This document shows, in pieces, positions 52,943 through 59,651 of a DNA stretch of 64,000 bases. The DNA is taken from the NCBI RefSeq assembly GCF_963674925.1, contig NZ_OY771647.1, positions 1,441,501-1,505,500 of the forward strand, given 5' to 3'. The notes below the pieces were generated by a model. The model was not told the origin of the DNA, made no database searches, and saw only the letters and a list, made by a program, of their open reading frames with translations. Source of the stretch: an uncultured Draconibacterium sp. GTDB taxonomy: Bacteria; Bacteroidota; Bacteroidia; Bacteroidales; Prolixibacteraceae. Numbering within the stretch: the first letter of the stretch is position 1; every line of letters starts with the position of its first letter. A program made the translations under genes and the position numbers.

Positions 52943-54881
52943 GTGTGCCCAGCATGAGCATGTGCACACTTTACTGTAAGCTCTGAAAAAATGTTTAAAA
53001 TACAAATTTTTATTGTTAAACGTTAAAGTGTACATGAGAATTTTCCAGAGGGTGTAAGTCCCTTATGTGCCATCCGCCAGCTGGCGGATGGAAGCATTAG
53101 CAAGTGGCAAGCTGGTTGCGGGTAACTGCAGCAGTGAAGGAAGCCAACCGGCAAACTCCGGTACTGACGAACAGAAACGACATATGAGGCTATCGAAACA
53201 TGGATAAGCAAGCACATCATTGTAACGTCCTATAAACTTCGGTTATGTTCGGTAGTAGATGTCGCAGCGATTGGAGGAAGGAAGATGCTCTTACCTGGGG
53301 AGATCCTGATGTCCGCCAGCTGGCGGGCCGTCAGGAAGTCAGCAGACGCCATAGTAGGTTCAGGAAACGAGCTGTCAGAAAACGGCGGAGGCCTCACAGA
53401 GGAACTGAAGGGCTGAACGCATGAGTTGTTCCAAATGTTGCAGGGAGGCATTTCCCAGCCCTGCATTAGGAGGAACAGGGAAACAAAGCATGATTCTGAG
53501 ATGATTGAACAAATTCTAACGCGGAAAAACCTGTTACAGGCAATGTATAAAGTCCGGCAGAACCACGGTTCGGCAGGAGTTGACGGTATGCCGGTAACCC
53601 GCTTGTCAGACTTACTTGCTATCGACAAGAAAGAACTAACAGCTAAGGTTCGAAGCGGGAAGTATTTACCACAAGCCATTTTAGGAGTAGAGATTCCGAA
53701 AGGAAAAGGGAAAACCCGTTTACTGGGGATCCCTACAGTAACCGATCGCCTGTTACAACAGGCAGTTTTACAAGTAATCACGGCACGTTTCGAGTATGAG
53801 TTTTCGGATTCCAGTTTTGGATTCCGCCCCAACCGGAGCGTGCAACAGGCAGTACTGAAGGCAAAGGGCTACATCAACGAGGGGTTTCAGCATATCGTCG
53901 ATATCGACCTGAAAACTTTCTTCGACGAAGTAAACCACTGCTACCTTCTGCAACTGCTTTACCGCAAAATCAAATGCCGCGAAACGATGCGTCTTATCCG
54001 CAAGTGGCTGCGTTCCCCGATTCAAATCAAGGGAAAACTGGTTAAACGCCGCAAAGGCGTACCGCAGGGCAGCCCGCTGAGCCCGTTACTGTCGAACATC
54101 ATGCTACATGAACTCGACAGGGAACTGGAACGGCAAGGCTTTCGATTTGTTCGTTATGCTGATGACTTTAGTATTTATCTGAAAACTAAAACATCCGCCC
54201 GAAAAGTTGGGAATAACATCTATCGTTTTCTGAAACGAAAACTGAAGTTGCCCATCAACCGGGAGAAAAGCGGTATCCGTCGTCCTGTACATTTTATCCT
54301 TCTCGGTTTTGGCTTTGTGCCAACCTACCGGAAAGGTGAACGCGGCAAGTATCAACTGGTAGTATCAGAAAAGAGCTGGAGCAGTTTAAAGTACAAACTG
54401 AAAACCATCACCCGCAAGACCACCCCAATGAGTTTCGACGAGCGTATCGGAAAACTTAACGAGGTTCAGCGCGGCTGGATCAATGCTTTCCGTTTGGCAA
54501 GTATACAGATCAAACTCGCTGACCTTGACGGGTGGCTTCGCAACCGCCTCCGATATTGTATTTGGCATTACTGGAAGAAACCCGAACGAAAAAGGAAAAA
54601 CCTGATTCGTTTAGGCGTCGATCCGGGAAAAGCCTATCAATGGAGCCGTTCGCGAATGGGTGGCTGGGCTATTGCCCAAAGCCCAATTCTTGGTACTACA
54701 ATTACTGTTGATCGGTTGAAAATGCGGGGTTACGTTCCTTTGCTGGATCTTTACAACGAGGTGAAACCAAAATCACCGTTGTTTCCTATGACTTAGCGAA
54801 CCGCCGTATACGAGACCCGTACGTACGGTGGTGTGAGAGCCTCTCCCTGCTAGCGTTTGCTGGCGGGGCGGGCTACTCGAT
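52943..54881 (+). mobile_element. Group II intron, copy 4
   Basis: This is a 1939-bp copy inserted at TTTTGT/T in the end box of site S6, opposite to the cassette genes. Ends are as in the other copies. Confidence 0.9.
53501..54796 (+). CDS. ltrA: Group II intron reverse transcriptase/maturase, copy 4
   Basis: The protein sequence is identical to copies 1-3; intact. Domains are as described at 28115. Confidence 0.93.
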   Translation: MIEQILTRKNLLQAMYKVRQNHGSAGVDGMPVTRLSDLLAIDKKELTAKVRSGKYLPQAILGVEIPKGKGKTRLLGIPTVTDRLLQQAVLQVITARFEYEFSDSSFGFRPNRSVQQAVLKAKGYINEGFQHIVDIDLKTFFDEVNHCYLLQLLYRKIKCRETMRLIRKWLRSPIQIKGKLVKRRKGVPQGSPLSPLLSNIMLHELDRELERQGFRFVRYADDFSIYLKTKTSARKVGNNIYRFLKRKLKLPINREKSGIRRPVHFILLGFGFVPTYRKGERGKYQLVVSEKSWSSLKYKLKTITRKTTPMSFDERIGKLNEVQRGWINAFRLASIQIKLADLDGWLRNRLRYCIWHYWKKPERKRKNLIRLGVDPGKAYQWSRSRMGGWAIAQSPILGTTITVDRLKMRGYVPLLDLYNEVKPKSPLFPMT

Positions 54882-54907
54882 TACCAACTGGCGTTTAATT
54901 TATTTCT

Positions 54908-55576
54908 CTATTCTCCTAATATTTTCACATGTAATGCATCATAAGGAGGCGGAAGAATTGCAACCTGAATTTCATGAAAGTCTGATACTTTAAAAGCAAT
55001 AATATCCAGAAAAGAATTAATATTATTTTGCCAACTATAACCAATTAATTGTATCGCATCAGTACTATCTAACCAAATACTTACAAAACTACCAGACATT
55101 TGTATATCAAGTGATATTGATGATTTTGAACCAAATCGAATATCCTTGTAATTATGATACATTTCTATTCTTGATGAATATTTTTCACATAAATTTAAAG
55201 CAACTTGTCTTATAGTCAATGAGCTTTTTGAAGATGAATTATAGTTTTTAAATACCGAACTCTGAGCTCTTTTAATGTATTCTACTGAAGAAGAATTGTT
55301 AAAAATGATTCTGTTTTCTATATCTTGAATTGCATTAATAATTTCTGTTGAAAAGGAATTAAGATTTATTTTTTGAGAATCTTTTTGAGTTACTATTTTT
55401 TTTATTTGTTCGCCATCAAACTCAATCCCACATTCATTTATTGTGCTTGATATATTTTCATAAGAATCACCACTTATAATTAAATTGTTAATTAGCGGAG
55501 CAAATATTCTGATGATTTTTTCCTTATCATTTTTTTTTAGTCCTTTTATGACTACTTCAATATCGTAAGTATCCAT
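54908..55576 (-). CDS. Cassette A gene 4: unknown cytosolic protein
   Basis: This 222-residue protein lacks a signal peptide or membrane segment. The N-terminal half is helical and serine/asparagine-rich (IEVVIKGLKKNDKEKIIRIF), and the second half is beta-rich (ISLDIQMSGSFVSIWLDST). No family was recognised. It is the last of four closely spaced minus-strand genes (gaps of 28-38 bp) that share one cassette with no attC-like site between them, ending at site S6 a few bases after the stop. Confidence 0.55.
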   Translation of the reverse strand: MDTYDIEVVIKGLKKNDKEKIIRIFAPLINNLIISGDSYENISSTINECGIEFDGEQIKKIVTQKDSQKINLNSFSTEIINAIQDIENRIIFNNSSSVEYIKRAQSSVFKNYNSSSKSSLTIRQVALNLCEKYSSRIEMYHNYKDIRFGSKSSISLDIQMSGSFVSIWLDSTDAIQLIGYSWQNNINSFLDIIAFKVSDFHEIQVAILPPPYDALHVKILGE

Positions 55577-55614
55577 GTTTCTATAATTTAAAGATTTAAA
55601 TAGAATTATTTTAT

Positions 55615-55974
55615 TTAATAGTCCTCTAAATAAACATCCACAAATGGTGAAGCACTATTTGTAACCATTTCCACTTCGTCAACTTTGAGTCCAAAAATGT
55701 TCATTGAATTTCTAATAGAATTTAAGTGTCCACTTAATTCTGCCCCATAAATTGCAATTGATGCAATATTACCTGAACTGGCAGGATAGAAGTAAAACTT
55801 ATTTACATTTTGTCCATATTTTGTAATAGTAATTGAAGCACTTCCTTCAATATCATGTTCTGTCATTGAAACCGAAAAGTCTCTATAAACAGGATGATTT
55901 TTAAAGTTGTTATGAACTGTTTTAACCATCGTTAAACTTTTTTGATTTAGTGTATTTGATGCAAATCCAAACAT
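55615..55974 (-). CDS. Cassette A gene 3: unknown small protein
   Basis: This is a 119-residue protein, mostly beta (YRDFSVSMTEHDIEGSASIT, NKFYFYPASSGNIASIAIYG) with an acidic C terminus (VDVYLEDY). No known family. Its position between two other unknown genes with 38-bp and 35-bp gaps suggests a co-transcribed functional set, possibly with genes 2 and 4. Confidence 0.55.
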   Translation of the reverse strand: MFGFASNTLNQKSLTMVKTVHNNFKNHPVYRDFSVSMTEHDIEGSASITITKYGQNVNKFYFYPASSGNIASIAIYGAELSGHLNSIRNSMNIFGLKVDEVEMVTNSASPFVDVYLEDY

Positions 55975-56009
55975 TGTATTTAATTTTTAAGGTTTATATT
56001 ATTTTTTAA

Positions 56010-56378
56010 CTAACTCCAAAAGTCATTAATATTTTTTTGTCGGTCATCCATCCCTTGAATTTTATTTTGAGGTCTTTTTCTTTTATATTCAGACTCACTA
56101 ATGAACCTTATTCCTTTGCCTGTCATTGGAACATAAAATTTTTCATTAATTTTTAAAATGTAAATGTCAATATCAATTTTTAACGACATATTTTTCTTAA
56201 TTACATAGGGAATTTCTGCAACGAGTCCATTGTGTGGATAAAAATTTGACTTAGACCATTCTTCACGACATGCAACTTGTTTTAGAAATGGTTCTGGCCA
56301 GGGAATTTGAGGGAAGGTATATAGTGTTGCTAAACATTCTCCTCTGTTAGTAATTTCTGCAAATTTTTCTTTGTTCAT
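56010..56378 (-). CDS. Cassette A gene 2: unknown small protein
   Basis: This 122-residue protein has a basic C-terminal tail (YKRKRPQNKIQGMDDRQKNI). There is no signal peptide, and the central part (MSLKIDIDIYILKINEKFYV) is beta-rich. I did not recognise a family. It lies 28 bp after the TPR lipoprotein gene. Confidence 0.55.
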   Translation of the reverse strand: MNKEKFAEITNRGECLATLYTFPQIPWPEPFLKQVACREEWSKSNFYPHNGLVAEIPYVIKKNMSLKIDIDIYILKINEKFYVPMTGKGIRFISESEYKRKRPQNKIQGMDDRQKNINDFWS

Positions 56379-56406
56379 CTGGTTATTTTTAAAATTAGCT
56401 TTGTTT

Positions 56407-57042
56407 TCAAGGTCGCAATTTATCTCTTCCTAAATATTCTTTCGCCGTCGTGTTCTCTGGGTCAAGCTTTAAAACTTCATTCGAATAATTAATTACCTCC
56501 TCCATAAAATCATTCTTCTTAAATAACTCTATTGCTTTTAGATACTGCTCTACAGCTTTTGCTTTATTGTCTTGTTTTGTATAAAGTTGAGCAAGATTTA
56601 GGTTTGCTCTGGCGTAGCCCGGGTTTATGGTTAAAACCTTGTTGTAGTAGAATTCTGCCGAATCTAATTTCTCAAGTATGAAATTGTAATTACCTATTGC
56701 AAATAATGCATAATAGTTAGAGGGTTCTTTATCAAGAAGTTTTTCAGCATAATAAAATGCTTTATCCCAATTACCTAAATTTCCGTAAGCATCTGATAAC
56801 GCAAGATAAAATCCAAAATCATTCTCTGATTTATTTACTTCATTTTCTGCAAGTTTTATAAATTCAACATACTCTCCGGAATTATATAATTCTGTAATCC
56901 TTTCCATTAATTTATCATGAGATGTCTCTACAATATGTTGAGATTCTTGACTTTTTTTGTTTTGGCAGGATGCCAGAAAGAATATAAGAATTATCAAAGT
57001 GAGTAATCTGTTTTGAAAAAATTCTATTGTCATTGTGTTCAT
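56407..57042 (-). CDS. Cassette A gene 1: TPR lipoprotein
   Basis: This 211-residue lipoprotein has a signal sequence LLTLIILIFFLASC (lipid on the Cys) and about four tetratricopeptide repeats (DKAFYYAEKLLDKEPSNYYA, LDSAEFYYNKVLTINPGYAR, KAKAVEQYLKAIELFKKNDF). TPR proteins mediate protein contacts, so its partner may be among the following cassette genes. It is the first gene after the attI-like block of platform 2. A second in-frame ATG three codons later is possible. Confidence 0.75.
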   Translation of the reverse strand: MNTMTIEFFQNRLLTLIILIFFLASCQNKKSQESQHIVETSHDKLMERITELYNSGEYVEFIKLAENEVNKSENDFGFYLALSDAYGNLGNWDKAFYYAEKLLDKEPSNYYALFAIGNYNFILEKLDSAEFYYNKVLTINPGYARANLNLAQLYTKQDNKAKAVEQYLKAIELFKKNDFMEEVINYSNEVLKLDPENTTAKEYLGRDKLRP

Positions 57043-57096
57043 TTGTTATGCAATACTATTTTTTTAGTTGCTAATTCTTTTTTCACGCTTGTTGGT

Positions 57097-57134
57097 AACG
57101 TATGTATAAGTGTATGGTACACATATATCTTATT
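57097..57134 (-). other. Putative attI site of platform 2
   Basis: This is the same 38-bp block as 41758-41795, with no mismatch, while the adjoining recombinase remnant is only roughly two-thirds identical by eye. The cassette start box GCTTGTTGGTAAC (57087-57099) overlaps its first bases. Confidence 0.65.
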
Positions 57135-57138
57135 AGCT

Positions 57139-57286
57139 ATAACTGGCGTAACTTGTTGTTATTGTTTGTTTTATGGTTTGAAATACGCTTGGGCAATCTT
57201 TTATTTTTGTGTAGAAATGTTTTCAATGTATCGGGTATAGAGTTATTTAGTGCAATAAATATAAACAATTATTATGTAAATATTTG
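57139..57286 (-). pseudogene. Decayed recombinase remnant of platform 2
   Basis: Positions about 57145-57228 align with the 3' end of the recombinase gene at 41801-41890 (both contain GTAACTT, then TTGTTATTGTTTGTTTTAT, then ATCTTTTATTTTTGTG-like sequence). About 57243-57280 (TTAGTGCAATAAATATAAAC) aligns with the DNA just upstream of the recombinase start (42977-43010). The roughly 1.1 kb between is gone. The remnant is therefore an internally deleted second copy that kept the extreme 3' end and the upstream region. Confidence 0.65.
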
Positions 57287-57449
57287 TTAGAAGAGTAAAA
57301 AACATTATCCGCTGTTGGCGGAAAGCTTTCTGCAGCTGTTGGCAAGCTCTCCTGATACGAAAACGGGTACTTCTCGCGGCCGGCAGTTATATGCGCTAAG
57401 TGCCCAAAACAGGGAGACAACATTTTTGCTTTGGGCTGTATCCTTTGGC

Positions 57450-58424
57450 TCAGGTTATTACTCCCTTTAAAATGTCGTATGTATTATCGGGGTACAAAAT
57501 CTGTATCGTCTGCCCCGACTGTAGCCAGTTGGAAAGAATATCGTGGCAAGAGCCGGTTTTATGAATTACCGAGACTCCCATATCGGCCAGCATGGCTGCA
57601 TTACAAGCCTGTTCGTATTGATTTTTCATGGGAATAACACACAGCTTTTTACCCATAAACAATGCTTCGGCAGGTGTTTCAAAACCGGCAGTGCACATTA
57701 TTCCCGAGCAAGCGATAAACGACCGGTTAAACTCTTCGAGCGAAACCGGGTTAAACTGAATGGAGCCTTTGGTATAACTTTTCGGGCAGTGTTTTGAGAA
57801 AACCTGCCAGCGAACGGATTGATGAGGGCCAAGCAATTTTTCAATTTCCAAATTGCTAAAAGCCGGCAGATAAACGGTATAATGGCCGTTATTCGTAATA
57901 GTTGCATTTCGGATAGCAGAGCGGATAACCGGTTCAAAATTGTGCTCATCCAATTGTTTGAAATGAAAACCATAACGAAATGTTGCCGGTGCGTAATGTT
58001 TTAAAATCCATTCGCCCAAAACATCTTTTTTTGTTGGCCGGGGTGCTTTTGAATGTAAAACCGCGTTTTGATGGCTAAGTCCAACACACGTTTTCTTACG
58101 CAGTTTGCAGGCCCAGGCACTTACCGGTTCAAAATCGTTAATCACCACGTCGTACTGATGAACGGGTATTTTGCGGATATCGTTTGCCAACCGAAAAATA
58201 CGGGCTTTGGTAATGGTTTTCCAAATGGCTACACCACCTTTTTTACCAAAAATAAAGCTAAAGCCGTAAAGCCGGTATTTTACCGGAAATGGCAAACGGA
58301 TATCCCCCTGAATTCCGCTCACAAGGATATCCGTTTCTCCTAATTCTTTTAGCAAAGGGACGATTTCAGTGGCTCGCGCCAGATGACCATTCCCCGTGCC
58401 TTGTATAGCATATAAAATCTTCAC
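57450..58424 (-). CDS. Glycosyltransferase family protein (GT28-like, MJ1255/VC2487 type)
   Basis: This 324-residue protein has the N-terminal glycine-rich loop of GT-B enzymes (MKILYAIQGTGNGHLARATE) and the C-terminal donor-site region CTAGFETPAEALFMGKKLCV with the E of ETPAEA. NDFEPVSAWACKL is the family block in the first Rossmann half. The sugar and acceptor are unknown. It follows the phytase gene by 18 bp on the same strand; whether it is functionally linked to phosphate uptake is unclear. Confidence 0.8.
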   Translation of the reverse strand: MKILYAIQGTGNGHLARATEIVPLLKELGETDILVSGIQGDIRLPFPVKYRLYGFSFIFGKKGGVAIWKTITKARIFRLANDIRKIPVHQYDVVINDFEPVSAWACKLRKKTCVGLSHQNAVLHSKAPRPTKKDVLGEWILKHYAPATFRYGFHFKQLDEHNFEPVIRSAIRNATITNNGHYTVYLPAFSNLEIEKLLGPHQSVRWQVFSKHCPKSYTKGSIQFNPVSLEEFNRSFIACSGIMCTAGFETPAEALFMGKKLCVIPMKNQYEQACNAAMLADMGVSVIHKTGSCHDILSNWLQSGQTIQILYPDNTYDILKGVIT

Positions 58425-58442
58425 CGAACTATTCGGACTGAT

Positions 58443-59558
58443 TTATTCCTGTTTTATAAATAACTTTTCAATGGCCTCCCACGAGATGTATTTAAAATTC
58501 TGGCTTACCAGTTCTTCGCCATCATAGTTATAACCATCCTGAACCACCAACATTCCTTTAGGGTATTGTGCGCCCAACGCAATGTTCGTGATGTCAATTC
58601 CATCGGTTTCTTCCACGCCATCAACGTCGCCGTCAGCAATACGGAAACTTCCCAGGTACTTATTGTCGCCCTGCCGCTCGAAAACCGCGTAACTGTAACT
58701 TCCCTGCGACGAAGCCACCAGGTAACCATTAACACTGTCGGTGGCATAAATCGCCAGTCCTTCAATATCGTAGTGCATATCCGGATTTTCTTCCGTACTC
58801 ATCGAAATCAGTTTTCCTACGGTAGAGTCATCGGGTTCAGCATCGAATTTATAAATACCCGCTACTTCTTCTCCGATGTAAACAACTCCGGTTTCATCGT
58901 CGGCAGCCACTCCTTCGGTTTGTGTCCCAAGGCTCCATGAGCGTACCAGTTTGGCATCGATTTTATCACCTTTGGCAATCAGTTGCCACTGTTCCACTTC
59001 TCCGGCTTTGCTATTCAGAAATACAAAATAGTTACCGGTTTTTGCACTTCGGTACATGCCCAAACCATAAACATCATCCTGCATTTTGGAAGTAATTACC
59101 CGCGCATGAGCCTCCTCGAGCACTCCGCCTTTTTTCACCAAATACAAGGATATAGAATGCGTAGTGCGGTTACTGGCTGCCAGCACATCAACTTGTTTCT
59201 CTCCCAGCTGAAAACCATAGCGCAAATCGCAGTTATTCATATTGCCATCGGCGTAATAGTTCAATTGTTTCCCGTTGAGATCGTAGGTGGCCAGACCTCC
59301 TTTTTTATCGGTACCGATGGTAAACGAGTTCATTACATTGGTTGTATCGACCCAAATGGCGGGGTCATCAGCCGAATCTTCGTTTTTACTTTGCGGAACA
59401 GGTGTAGTTTCGGCTACCGCAACAACAGTATTTTTAATGTGTTCGCCGGCATTACGCGAACCCTCGCTGGGGCGGTTACTTTCGCAACCAACAATACTTA
59501 CTACCAAAATTGCCAGTAACACACTCGCTAAAAAAATACGATTACAAGTACAATTCAT
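58443..59558 (-). CDS. Beta-propeller phytase, lipoprotein
   Basis: This 371-residue protein starts at the ATG 59556-59558; the upstream 13 codons are not part of the signal. The signal ends in a lipobox (VVSIVGC), so the enzyme is probably surface or periplasm anchored. BPP motifs are present: EDSADDPAIWVD (calcium/phosphate site at the propeller start), TDKKGGLATYDLNGKQL, NNCDLRYGF, GVAADDETGVVYIGEE, HYDIEGLAIY and EETDGIDITN. It hydrolyses phytate with calcium, releasing phosphate. The TonB receptor lies just upstream and a PiT transporter beyond it. Confidence 0.93.
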   Translation of the reverse strand: MNCTCNRIFLASVLLAILVVSIVGCESNRPSEGSRNAGEHIKNTVVAVAETTPVPQSKNEDSADDPAIWVDTTNVMNSFTIGTDKKGGLATYDLNGKQLNYYADGNMNNCDLRYGFQLGEKQVDVLAASNRTTHSISLYLVKKGGVLEEAHARVITSKMQDDVYGLGMYRSAKTGNYFVFLNSKAGEVEQWQLIAKGDKIDAKLVRSWSLGTQTEGVAADDETGVVYIGEEVAGIYKFDAEPDDSTVGKLISMSTEENPDMHYDIEGLAIYATDSVNGYLVASSQGSYSYAVFERQGDNKYLGSFRIADGDVDGVEETDGIDITNIALGAQYPKGMLVVQDGYNYDGEELVSQNFKYISWEAIEKLFIKQE

Positions 59559-59580
59559 CGTTTTTTGTTTTTGTGTAAAT

Positions 59581-59612
59581 AGCTGAGAACACCACAAAGG
59601 GTGTCCTCAGCT
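59581..59612 (-). terminator. Hairpin between TonB receptor and phytase
   Basis: On the minus strand, AGCTGAGGACACC-ctttgt-GGTGTTCTCAGCT is a strong 13-bp stem (one wobble), followed by a short AT stretch. It could act as an attenuator setting phytase levels below the receptor, or as a processing/stability hairpin. Confidence 0.55.
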
Positions 59613-59651
59613 TTAACTTTTAAAATCTATTCTATGCGAAAATGACGTTTC

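Noticed and set aside
27433..57290. CRISPR array
   Set aside because: The repeated elements are long hairpins of variable sequence separated by genes; there are no short regularly spaced direct repeats and no cas genes.
27433..57290. Classical class 1-type mobile integron
   Set aside because: The recombinase lacks the IntI-specific segment, and no resistance cassettes, sul1/qacE or Tn402 parts are present.
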